Assembly: GCA_030595125.1 (NCBI GenBank)
Contig: JAUVDV010000037.1
Coordinates: 1-50,485, forward strand
Direction of reading: 5' to 3'
Length of the DNA: 50,485 nt
Source: Deltaproteobacteria bacterium
GTDB taxonomy: Bacteria; Myxococcota_A; Polyangia; JAAYKL01
The translations under genes were made by a program, and so were the position numbers. Below the pieces are notes generated by a model that saw nothing but the letters and a program-made list of their open reading frames with translations, had not been told where the DNA came from and searched no databases. Below are positions 36,224 through 43,540 of the stretch, one piece after another (positions within the stretch are counted from its first letter, which is position 1; each line of letters starts with the position of its first letter).

Positions 36224-37046
36224 GCTGATGATGATTCCCCTGATCGCGCGGATCCGATCCATCCGGGAAGTAACCTTCGACACCCTCATGTTCGAGGTGG
36301 CCATAGAGAAAGACGGAAAAGAGGTCCCCTTCTCTTATCTCCCCGGACAGTTCGCCGAGCTCAGCGTGTTCGGTGTGGGCGAGTCACCCATCTCCATAAC
36401 CTCCACTTGTACCCGACCCGGCCTCGTGGAGTTCGCCGTGCGTGAGGTGGGCCTGGTGACCGAGGCCATGCACAACATGCGACCCGGCGACAACATGGGT
36501 ATCCGGGGACCGCTGGGCAACGGGTTTCCCGTGGACGAGATGAAGGGAAAGGACATCCTGTTCATCGCGGGGGGCATCGGGCTGGCTCCCTTGCGGGGAT
36601 TGATCAACTATGTGCTGGATAACAGGTCCGACTTCGGGGCTGTCGATATTATCTACGGCGCGCGCGCGCCGAACCTCCTGTGCTTCGACTGGGAGTTCGA
36701 CACCTGGAAAGCGGCGCCCGACACCCGCGTCCACCTCACCATCGACGCTCCCGCAGCCGGATGGAATGGCAGCGTGGGGTTCGTTCCGGCCATCGTCAAG
36801 GAGCTGGCGTTGCCTCCGGGTAATCGCCTCGCGGTGGCCTGCGGCCCGCCCATCATGATCAAGTACGTGCTGGAGGACCTGGCCGCGGCGGGCTATCGCG
36901 ACGAGGACGTAATAACCACCCTCGAGATGAAGATGAAGTGCGGCGTCGGCAAGTGCGGGCGTTGCAACATCGGCGCAAAGTACATCTGCGTCGACGGGCC
37001 GGTCTTTCGTTTGAGCGAGCTCAAGACGATTCCCTCGGAGTATTGA
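36216..37046 (+). CDS. FlxA/sulfhydrogenase-gamma-like FAD/NAD(H) oxidoreductase
   Basis: 276 residues. Ferredoxin-NADP reductase-like: the FAD part FSYLPGQFAELSVFGVGESP, the NAD part ILFIAGGIGLAPLRGLINYV and LAVACGPPIMIKYVL. The C-terminal [2Fe-2S] site CGVGKCGRCNIG...YIC is like that of PyrK and AsrB. In FlxABCD-Hdr complexes this subunit oxidises NADH (or NADPH) and feeds the Fe-S chain. Its presence makes NAD(P)H the likely electron entry or exit of the AOR-Hdr operon, in the place that NuoF-like BamH takes in Geobacter. Confidence 0.9.
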   Translation: MNELMMIPLIARIRSIREVTFDTLMFEVAIEKDGKEVPFSYLPGQFAELSVFGVGESPISITSTCTRPGLVEFAVREVGLVTEAMHNMRPGDNMGIRGPLGNGFPVDEMKGKDILFIAGGIGLAPLRGLINYVLDNRSDFGAVDIIYGARAPNLLCFDWEFDTWKAAPDTRVHLTIDAPAAGWNGSVGFVPAIVKELALPPGNRLAVACGPPIMIKYVLEDLAAAGYRDEDVITTLEMKMKCGVGKCGRCNIGAKYICVDGPVFRLSELKTIPSEY

Positions 37047-37047
37047 A

Positions 37048-37536
37048 ATGGCAATCACGCCCAAGGACATAGATCGCCTCATTCGAGAACACGGGCTCGG
37101 TGCATGCCTCGAATGCGGAAAGTGCACGGCCATCTGCCCCATGAGCGAAGTCTTCGGCGACATCGAGTACGGACACACGCCGAGGGGAATCGTGGAGAAG
37201 GCCCTCTTCGATTCCGATCTGATCACCGGGGACGCCATCTGGTACTGCCTCACATGCGACGTCTGCACAAAAGGCTGCCCCTCCGGAGTCCATTTCCGCG
37301 ATTTCATGGAGGAACTCCGCGAGATGATGATCGCGGCGGGCCACGACGAGCACGGCGTTCGCTGCAGGCTCTGCAATCGCTACTTCGTGCCCGATCCCTC
37401 GCTCAAGATGATGATCGAGAAGATGGACGTGAAAGACTCGACGCCCGAGTTCCTGCTCACCTGCCCAAAGTGCAAGACCCGCGATTTCGGGCGTAAGATG
37501 ATGAAGAACTTCGCGCCGGGTCGATTTAAAGAATGA
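37048..37536 (+). CDS. HdrC-like Fe-S protein
   Basis: 162 residues. Two [4Fe-4S] motifs in heterodisulfide-reductase C order: CLECGKCTAICPMSE and CLTCDVCTKGCPSG, followed by RDFMEELREMMIAAG. A C-terminal extension adds two CxxC pairs (CRLCNRYFVP and CPKCKTRD) that could form a zinc ribbon and is absent from short HdrC proteins. No HdrB (CCG-domain) gene is present, so electrons are probably handed to the BamBC-like unit instead of a heterodisulfide. It starts one base after the FlxA-like stop codon. Confidence 0.9.
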   Translation: MAITPKDIDRLIREHGLGACLECGKCTAICPMSEVFGDIEYGHTPRGIVEKALFDSDLITGDAIWYCLTCDVCTKGCPSGVHFRDFMEELREMMIAAGHDEHGVRCRLCNRYFVPDPSLKMMIEKMDVKDSTPEFLLTCPKCKTRDFGRKMMKNFAPGRFKE

Positions 37537-37817
37537 AGATCTCGCTGAAGATTCTCCACCCCATGCTCTCCGACGCCATCGGCGCCAATAAGCTGGAGCT
37601 GGAGTTCCCGGGTAAAACCGCCGGCGAAATGGTAACGCACATCGCAAAGACCTTCGGCAAACGCGCCGCCACCGCCCTCTACGACAAGACCGGCGTTCTC
37701 GACCTCGAAGTGCAGGTCCTGATCAACCACAAGACATGGGTCACCCGCGAAAACCTCGACGAACGCCTCGAAGAAGGCGACCGGGTTCAGATCATGGTGA
37801 TGATGGGTGGGGGGTAG
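37533..37817 (+). CDS. MoaD/ThiS-like sulfur carrier
   Basis: 94 residues of ubiquitin-like fold: IGANKLELEFPGKTAGEMVT, LDLEVQVLINHKTWVTREN, ending in EGDRVQIMVMMGGG. The terminal Gly-Gly is the thiocarboxylate site used to make the dithiolene of molybdopterin/tungstopterin. MoaD-like genes are commonly adjacent to AOR-family genes, where they may serve the W-cofactor. The start overlaps the HdrC stop (ATGA). Its last 101 bases recur at 39646-39746. Confidence 0.88.
   Translation: MKISLKILHPMLSDAIGANKLELEFPGKTAGEMVTHIAKTFGKRAATALYDKTGVLDLEVQVLINHKTWVTRENLDERLEEGDRVQIMVMMGGG
37717..37817 (+). repeat. 101-bp direct repeat, copy 1 (moaD 3' end)
   Basis: Bases 37717-37817 match 39646-39746 with only three mismatches, including the stop codon. 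The copies bracket a 1.8-kb cassette with three unrelated genes. This looks like an insertion that regenerated the 3' end of its target gene. Confidence 0.95.
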
Positions 37818-37920
37818 GCGACCTAGTTCATCCGCGTATCGTAAGATGAGGTTTGGAGACTGCCGAATTGTCGGCTCAGTCAGCCAAAGAAAATACGGAA
37901 TTTTTCACCTGTCGTTGGAG
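37818..37920. other. Cassette left junction, no gene seen
   Basis: About 100 bases between the real moaD stop and the cupin stop codon. Local composition is more AT-rich than the operon. No integrase, IS ends or terminal inverted repeat were seen. Confidence 0.5.
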
Positions 37921-38271
37921 TTACTCGAATTCCTTGGGGACAGCACAGATTAAAAGCAAAGGTTGGTCTTTCGATGTGTTTCTGTACTGATGCTTCTCAT
38001 TTGGCAGCACAAGCGCAAAATGTCCTTCCCTGATCTCGTGCTCCTTGCCTTTTTCTCCGACGAGGCAGCCTTCACCGCTGATTACATAGTTTAAATGCTC
38101 GGAAGCATGTTTGTGAAACGGAGTGTGGCCACCCGGTTCGACAGTGAAAACACGGAAAGAGAAAGTTGGCGAGCCATCAGCCTTCGATATGACCAACTGT
38201 TTGAATGCGCCCTTTGCACCTTCCATCTGGACTTGTTCTTTTTGGACCTGAGTCAGGGATATTGTCTTCAT
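37921..38271 (-). CDS. Cupin-domain protein
   Basis: 116 residues from ATG at 38271 (AAGG 7 bases upstream). Single cupin: motif 1 PGGHTPFHKHASEHLNYVISG with three His-type metal ligands, and motif 2 EGHFALVLPNEKHQYRN. Small cupins of this type are metal-dependent enzymes, isomerases or sensors; no specific function can be read. The gene has lower GC content than the flanking operons, runs against them, and lies inside the repeat-bounded cassette, all consistent with transfer. Confidence 0.85.
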   Translation of the reverse strand: MKTISLTQVQKEQVQMEGAKGAFKQLVISKADGSPTFSFRVFTVEPGGHTPFHKHASEHLNYVISGEGCLVGEKGKEHEIREGHFALVLPNEKHQYRNTSKDQPLLLICAVPKEFE

Positions 38272-38489
38272 AATGTAACCTTTTTCGCACACCTATCAAC
38301 TTGGTGCTGTGGCATGCTGTTGCCATACAAAAGGTCGTTATCCTCAGTCAATTACTAATAAACCCAAGTTCAATCCTTTTTCTAAAGAGGAGTCGTTATT
38401 TAAGGGATTATTGGGGGAGCGGTCTTCACGCCACGAGGACGGCTTGCGTTCTTTCGATGACCGGAGGATCATCCCCGTGGAGGCCGAAG

Positions 38490-39146
38490 ATGCCCAAGAC
38501 CGCCGCGTTCGAAAAGTACTGCGATGCATACGACGAGTGGTTCGAGAGGAACCCCGCCGCGTATCGAGCCGAGTTGGAAGCCGTACGGCAACTTCTTCCG
38601 CCGTCACCTTCGCGGGGACTGGAGATCGGGATAGGCACTGGAAAGTTCGCCGGGTCGCTGGGGATCGAAACCGGGGTCGAGCCTTCGAGGGCGATGGCGT
38701 CGAGAGCCAGGAGGCTGGGGATAAATGTGGTTCACGGCGTCGCGGAGAGACTGCCCTTTATCGACGATGATTTCGACATGGTACTGATGGTGACGACTAT
38801 CTGTTTCGTCGACGATGTCGTAGAGACATTGGGCGAGGCGTTCAGGGTGTTGAAACCCGGCGGTTGCCTGATCGTCGGGTTCGTGGACGGGGAGAGCGAG
38901 TTGGGCCGGAGGTATCGGGAGAAGCGCGGCGAGAGCAGGTTCTACCAGGATGCGGTGTTCTACTCCGCCGAGGAGGTGGTCGACCACCTCGAGCGAGCGG
39001 GTTTCGGGATCGCCGGTATCAGGCAGACCCTTGTTCCCGGAGAACCGCCAGAAACGATCCTGAACGGGTTCGGGAAAGGATCCTTTCTCGTGATCAAGGG
39101 AATGAAGGACTCGCCGACCGAAGAAAGGGAAGAAACGTCGCCGTGA
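38490..39146 (+). CDS. Class I SAM-dependent methyltransferase
   Basis: 218 residues from ATG at 38490 (GTGGAGG upstream); a longer frame from 38301 lacks support. Methyltransf_11-type: LEIGIGTGKFAGSLGIETGV (motif I), VVHGVAERLPFIDDDFDMVL, FRVLKPGGCLIVGFVDGES. It resembles UbiE-like small-molecule methyltransferases; the acceptor is unknown. The downstream TrmO-like gene overlaps its stop by four bases (GTGA), so the two are coupled and may act together. It is part of the cassette bounded by the moaD repeats. Confidence 0.9.
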   Translation: MPKTAAFEKYCDAYDEWFERNPAAYRAELEAVRQLLPPSPSRGLEIGIGTGKFAGSLGIETGVEPSRAMASRARRLGINVVHGVAERLPFIDDDFDMVLMVTTICFVDDVVETLGEAFRVLKPGGCLIVGFVDGESELGRRYREKRGESRFYQDAVFYSAEEVVDHLERAGFGIAGIRQTLVPGEPPETILNGFGKGSFLVIKGMKDSPTEEREETSP

Positions 39147-39634
39147 AGAAACTCGAACTGAAACCGATCGGAGTGTTGAAGACACCGTACAAGGATAGCG
39201 CCCCGTACCAGCCGCTCGACGGGGAGGGGGAAGAGTTCCTCATAGTTCTGGACGAAAAATACGTCGACGGCCTCGAGGAATTGGAGAAATTCCGGTACGT
39301 CTATGTGATCTTCTTTGCCGATCGAGTAACCCGCGAGCCGAGCATGCGGGTGTCGCCATCCTGGGCCGGGGGCAAACGGGTCGGCCTATTCGCGAGCAGA
39401 TCTCCAGCCCGGCCGAACCCGATCGGGATTAGCGTCGTCCGTGTTCTTGAGGTCTCCGGCAACAGGATCCGCACTTCCGGACTAGACGTCTTCGACGGGA
39501 CGCCTGTGCTCGATATCAAGCCCTACATCAAGGACCTGGACAGCAAGGCGGACGCCAACTATGGATGGCTCGAAGACCTGGACGACATGGAGCACCTCAC
39601 CCTGCACATCAAGGGGATCCCCCACGACTACTGA
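39143..39634 (+). CDS. TrmO/TsaA-like tRNA methyltransferase
   Basis: 163 residues from GTG at 39143. TrmO family signature: PIGVLKTPYKDSAPYQP, FRYVYVIFFADRV, LFASRSPARPNPIGISVVRV, DVFDGTPVLDIKPYI. In E. coli the protein methylates N6 of threonylcarbamoyladenosine at tRNA position 37 with SAM; archaeal-type relatives are of the same fold. Here the protein is short, corresponding to the catalytic domain only. It shares an overlap with the upstream methyltransferase. Confidence 0.88.
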   Translation: MKKLELKPIGVLKTPYKDSAPYQPLDGEGEEFLIVLDEKYVDGLEELEKFRYVYVIFFADRVTREPSMRVSPSWAGGKRVGLFASRSPARPNPIGISVVRVLEVSGNRIRTSGLDVFDGTPVLDIKPYIKDLDSKADANYGWLEDLDDMEHLTLHIKGIPHDY

Positions 39635-39645
39635 CAATCGTAAGA

Positions 39646-39746
39646 TCCTCATCAACCACAAGACATGGGTCACCCGCGAAAACCTCGACGAACGCCTCCA
39701 AGAAGGCGACCGGGTTCAGATCATGGTCATGATGGGTGGGGGGTAG
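39646..39746 (+). pseudogene. moaD 3'-end fragment, direct repeat copy 2
   Basis: Encodes ILINHKTWVTRENLDERL and the MVMMGGG end identical in design to moaD but without its N-terminal half. It lies 11 bases after the TrmO-like stop. It is a non-functional remnant unless translated as a short peptide. Three mismatches out of 101 separate it from copy 1, so the duplication is recent. Confidence 0.9.
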
Positions 39747-39758
39747 ATCGAGCCCAAC

Positions 39759-39776
39759 AAATGTGTCTGGCACCTT
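39759..39776. repeat. AAATGnGTCTGGCACC motif, copy 2
   Basis: Matches the motif at 18134 in 15 of 16 core positions. It sits 13 bases after the second moaD fragment and just before the acyl-CoA dehydrogenase stop, i.e. at the right edge of the inserted cassette. Confidence 0.45.
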
Positions 39777-39783
39777 AACTGAT

Positions 39784-40932
39784 CTACGCGAACGCGTGGC
39801 GGGCGATGATGACCTTCTGGATGTTGGAGGTGCCCTCTACCACCTGGAACGACTTGGCGTCGCGCAGGTAACGTCCCACCGGGTACTCGTTGGAGTATCC
39901 GTAAGATCCAAGAATCTTCATGGCGGTGTTGGCGCAGTGCACCGCGGACTCGGCGGCGAAGTACTTGGCGACGGACGTCTCGTGGGTGAGGCGCTTGTCC
40001 GGATACTTGTCCTTGTTTGCGGCGGCCCTGTAGACGAGCAGTTTGGAGGCCTCGTGCTCCGCGTACATGACGGCGATCTGTTCCTGGATCATCTGGAACG
40101 ATGAGATGGGCTTGCCGAACTGGATTCGCTCCTTGGCGTACTCTACCGACGCGTCGATGCAGGCGCCAGCGACGCCCACGGCACGCGCCGCGCAGGAGAG
40201 TCGCGTGGTGTCGAGCATGGTCATGCAGATCTTGAAACCCGCTCCTCGCGCACCCATCAGCGCATCCTTGGGTATCTTCGCATCCTCGAAAAACATCTCG
40301 GATGTGGGCGCGCAGAACAGGCCGAACTTCTCCTCGATGGGAACGGTCGTAAGGCCGGGGGTGTTTTTGAAATCGACGATGAACGCCGACATCCCCTTGT
40401 TGCCCTTGTCCTTGTCGGTATAAGCGTACACGAGTCCGTAGTCGGCAACATGGCCCTGGGAGATCCACGTTTTGGAGCCGTTGAGCACCCAGCCGTCGTC
40501 CGTCTCCGTGGCGGTGGTCTTCATGGAAGACACATCGGATCCTGTATTGGCCTCGGTCAATGCGAAGCAACCAAAATACTCGCCGCTTACAAATTTCTCC
40601 ACGTACCTCTTCTTTTGCTCTTCGTTGCCGAAGCGCTGGACCGTGTACGCGGGTCCGTTCATCTGCATATTGAACGGAAGCCCCCAGGAGGCGTGAACGC
40701 TTGCAACCTCCTCGGCCATGATGGAAGCGGCCAGATGACCCATCTCCGTTCCGCCGTACTCTTCCTTGATCACGGAGCCGAAAAAGCCCAGCTCGGCCAT
40801 CATTCGAACCCGATCCGGGCGAAACTTGTGCTCTTTTTCGTCCTCATCGATCGTCGGTTCGCACTCTTCCTTTGCAAACTTCCGCGCTGTGTCTCTGGCC
40901 ATTATCTGTTCTTCGGTGAAATCAAAATCCAT
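39784..40932 (-). CDS. Acyl-CoA dehydrogenase
   Basis: 382 residues from ATG at 40932 (AGGAGGCGAGG upstream). Typical motifs: FALTEANTGSDVSSMKT, NGSKTWISQG, and the end GYSNEYPVGRYLRD, FQVVEGTSNIQKVIIARHA, in which the Glu of VEGTSN fits the catalytic base of many family members. Flavoprotein oxidising acyl-CoA to enoyl-CoA, with ETF as acceptor. The neighbours make cyclohexanecarboxyl-CoA, cyclohex-1-ene-carboxyl-CoA, pimelyl- or glutaryl-CoA plausible substrates. It is divergent from the larA-oah operon and may share its TetR site. Confidence 0.93.
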   Translation of the reverse strand: MDFDFTEEQIMARDTARKFAKEECEPTIDEDEKEHKFRPDRVRMMAELGFFGSVIKEEYGGTEMGHLAASIMAEEVASVHASWGLPFNMQMNGPAYTVQRFGNEEQKKRYVEKFVSGEYFGCFALTEANTGSDVSSMKTTATETDDGWVLNGSKTWISQGHVADYGLVYAYTDKDKGNKGMSAFIVDFKNTPGLTTVPIEEKFGLFCAPTSEMFFEDAKIPKDALMGARGAGFKICMTMLDTTRLSCAARAVGVAGACIDASVEYAKERIQFGKPISSFQMIQEQIAVMYAEHEASKLLVYRAAANKDKYPDKRLTHETSVAKYFAAESAVHCANTAMKILGSYGYSNEYPVGRYLRDAKSFQVVEGTSNIQKVIIARHAFA

Positions 40933-41007
40933 TTTCCTCGCCTCCTTTGATGATCGAACAGGCAAACTAACAGGGATAATGTGTGCCTACAAGATACCCT
41001 CTGACTT

Positions 41008-41036
41008 ATTGACCCAATTATGATTTGAGTCATTAG
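41008..41036. promoter_or_regulatory. Second putative TetR site in the divergent promoter
   Basis: ATTGACCCAATTATGATTTG plus AGTCATTAG carries TGACC and GTCA at the same spacing (19 bases from T to G) as the tetR site at 26066-26094. It is positioned between the acyl-CoA dehydrogenase gene (minus) and the larA-like gene (plus). TTGACC could also act as a -35 element. Confidence 0.55.
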
Positions 41037-41102
41037 ACCGATCTGGGATATAGGACTATGTTGCATGTGGGTTCGCAAGGAGGAGGCAAGCCTATCAAAA
41101 CC

Positions 41103-42386
41103 ATGAAAATGAAAATTGGAACCGGGTACGTGGACGTTTCCGTGCCCGAGAAAAACCTGATCGGCGTAATCGAGAAGGAGGCGCCAGCGTCCAATCTAAC
41201 CGAGGAGGAGGTCATTACAACCGCTCTCGCCAACCCCATCGGCAGGCCGCGTCTTCGCGATATGGTCAAGCCCGGCGAGTCCGTCTGTATTGTAGTGTCC
41301 GACGTCTCAAGGGCGTGGCAGCGCATGAACGTCTTCCTGCCGTACATCGTGAAAGAACTCAACGACGCGGGCATCGCGGACAGTCACATCAAATTCCTCG
41401 GCGCTATCGGCTTCCACCGCACCCAGACCGAGGAGGAGCACGCCAGGCTACTGGGCGAGGAACTTGCCGCGCGGTTCAAGATGGTGGACCACGACAGCGA
41501 GGACAAGGCCAACCTGGTCAACCTGGGCACCACCAGCCGGGGCACTCCCGTAACGATCAACAAGATGGCGACCGACGCCGATCACATAGTGCTCACGGGC
41601 TGCTGCACGTATCACCCGTGGGTAGGATGGGGAGGCGGAAAAAAGTCGCTCCTTCCGGGGATCTCCGCGTTCGAAACCATCCAGCACAACCATGTCATGA
41701 CAATGAACGACGAGATCGGCGGCGGTCAGCGAGACGAGGTCAGAAACGGAAACATCGTGGACAATCCGGTTCACCTGGACATGCTGGAAGCGGCCGACAT
41801 CGTAGACCCGTCGTTCATGTTCAACGTAGTAATGGGTCACAACGGCAAGATCGCCCACGCAATCTGCGGACATTACCACCAGGCCCACGAGGTCGGGTGC
41901 AAGATCGTGGACGATCTGTACAGCGTCCCCATCGATGAGCTGGCCGACATAACCATCTCTTCTCAGGGCGGGTTCCCCAAGGACATCGAGTTCTACCAGA
42001 CGGGCAAGGCGATCTACCACACTCAGGACTCGGTCAAGCCCGGCGGCACCATGATTATTCTCTCGGAATGCAAGGAAGGCCTCGGGCCACCCGACGCCGA
42101 CACCATCTTCCTGGGATGCTCGACGACGGTCGAGCGGGAGCAGGAGGTACGCAACCTCTTCACCGTCCCAAAATACGTGAGCTACTACATCTGCGCTGCG
42201 GCCGACAAATGGAACATCATCGTCGTCGGGAGCATCGATCCCGGGCTGGTCGCCAAGACCCCCATAAAGGTAGTCAAGACGGTCGAAGAAGCCCTGAAGA
42301 TCGCATTTGACAAGGGCGGTCCCGATCAAACTATCTATTTCATGCCCCAGGGATCAAGCGCTCTGCCCGTACTGCAGGGATCTTGA
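41103..42386 (+). CDS. LarA-like nickel-dependent racemase/epimerase (DUF2088)
   Basis: 427 residues from ATG at 41103; AGGAGGAGG lies 13-20 bases upstream. Family features: VCIVVSDVSRAWQRM, LGAIGFHRTQTEEEH, GCCTYHPWVGWGGGKKSLLPGISAFETIQHNH (here cited in parts: CCTYHPWVGWGGGKK and ETIQHNH), and SQGGFPKDIEFYQTGKA. The His and Lys positions match those of the lactate racemase LarA, whose nickel-pincer cofactor racemises 2-hydroxyacids; related enzymes act on other hydroxyacids. No larB/C/E genes are in the window. Its product would fit the 2-hydroxyacid dehydrogenase encoded next. Confidence 0.85.
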   Translation: MKMKIGTGYVDVSVPEKNLIGVIEKEAPASNLTEEEVITTALANPIGRPRLRDMVKPGESVCIVVSDVSRAWQRMNVFLPYIVKELNDAGIADSHIKFLGAIGFHRTQTEEEHARLLGEELAARFKMVDHDSEDKANLVNLGTTSRGTPVTINKMATDADHIVLTGCCTYHPWVGWGGGKKSLLPGISAFETIQHNHVMTMNDEIGGGQRDEVRNGNIVDNPVHLDMLEAADIVDPSFMFNVVMGHNGKIAHAICGHYHQAHEVGCKIVDDLYSVPIDELADITISSQGGFPKDIEFYQTGKAIYHTQDSVKPGGTMIILSECKEGLGPPDADTIFLGCSTTVEREQEVRNLFTVPKYVSYYICAAADKWNIIVVGSIDPGLVAKTPIKVVKTVEEALKIAFDKGGPDQTIYFMPQGSSALPVLQGS

Positions 42387-42411
42387 GCGACCGAAGGAAG
42401 GAAGACACAAA

Positions 42412-43491
42412 GTGAGCAACACGAAAACCACCTATGAAAACCTGAAGTCCTTCACCATCAAGGTCCTTCGTGCCCTGGGATACTCGGATGAGCAAGCCGA
42501 GGTCACGGCCCGGGTTCTGGTCGAGGCCGATGTCCGCGGCGTTCCTTCTCACGGCGTGGCCCGTCTGTCCTTCTACCAGGCCAATATGAAGGGCGGGTTC
42601 GCCTTCCCCGAAGGTATGCCCGAGATAGTGCACGAAACGCCCCTTTCCCTGGTTGTGGACGGCAACAACGGCATCGGCCCCCACATCGCCGAGTTCACCA
42701 TGAAGCGAGTGGTCGAAAAGGCCCAGAAAGTGGGCGCGGGGTTCGGCGCGGTGCGAAACTCCAACCATTACGGAATGGCCGGCATCTGGGCGGAAATGGC
42801 TACGGATGAGGGCTTCATAGGAATGTCATTTTGCAACACCAGAAAATGCTCCATCCCTACCTTCGGCAAGGAGCGCATTCTGGGCACCAACCCCGTTTGC
42901 TTCGCCATCCCCGCTGCGGGAAAAACCCACTTCATGCTGGACATGGCTACCACCACGGTCGCCCACGGCAAGATCGAGGTGTACGAGCGCCGGGATCTGG
43001 ACATGCCGATAGGCTGGGCGGTCGACGAAGACGGCCGCGATACCACGGACACCTCGCACTTCCAGGAGCTGTTTCGGAGCGACCAGCCCGAAGGCGGTCA
43101 CCTATTCCTCGGCGGCGCCAGCGAAGCCCTCGGCGGGCACAAGGGGTACGGCATGGGCCTGTTTGTGGACCTGCTCTGTGCGGGCATGTCCATGGGCGCC
43201 TGGAGCCGTGACACCTTTACCGGCACGGGCTCGGGAATAACCCATTTCTTCTCTGCCATCCGGACCGATCTCTTCGGCAACGAGAAGGAAATCGCGGCGC
43301 ACGTTGAGGGCATCCTCCAGCAGGTACGCGACAGCGACAAGGCGCCCGGAAATGATCGGATATACATTCACGGAGAAAAGGAGGCCGAGAAGCGGGAGGA
43401 ATTGATGAGGGATGGGATCACCCTCGACGACGCCACCGTGAAACTCCTCCACAACTACGCCGATCAATTCGGCATCGAGAAGCTGTTATAA
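42412..43491 (+). CDS. Ldh2/malate dehydrogenase type-2 family oxidoreductase
   Basis: 359 residues from GTG at 42412 (GAAGGAAGGAAG upstream). Family motifs: VEADVRGVPSHGVARLSFYQ, GFGAVRNSNHYGMAGIWAEM, GTNPVCFAIPA, DMATTTVAHGKIEVYERR, GGHKGYGMGLFVDLLCAGMS. It is an NAD(P)-dependent 2-hydroxyacid/keto-acid oxidoreductase with the non-Rossmann Ldh2 fold. The substrate may be (S)- or (R)-lactate, malate, ureidoglycolate or a similar hydroxyacid. It lies 26 bases after the LarA-like gene and about 50 before oah, so it belongs to the aromatic operon. Confidence 0.92.
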   Translation: MSNTKTTYENLKSFTIKVLRALGYSDEQAEVTARVLVEADVRGVPSHGVARLSFYQANMKGGFAFPEGMPEIVHETPLSLVVDGNNGIGPHIAEFTMKRVVEKAQKVGAGFGAVRNSNHYGMAGIWAEMATDEGFIGMSFCNTRKCSIPTFGKERILGTNPVCFAIPAAGKTHFMLDMATTTVAHGKIEVYERRDLDMPIGWAVDEDGRDTTDTSHFQELFRSDQPEGGHLFLGGASEALGGHKGYGMGLFVDLLCAGMSMGAWSRDTFTGTGSGITHFFSAIRTDLFGNEKEIAAHVEGILQQVRDSDKAPGNDRIYIHGEKEAEKREELMRDGITLDDATVKLLHNYADQFGIEKLL

Positions 43492-43540
43492 AAAAATGGG
43501 ACCAGGAGTCCCTCAGAACGAACTGGAAAGGAGCAACCAC

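Noticed and set aside
37818..39645. The moaD-bounded cassette as an insertion sequence
   Set aside because: No transposase, integrase or terminal inverted repeats are present.
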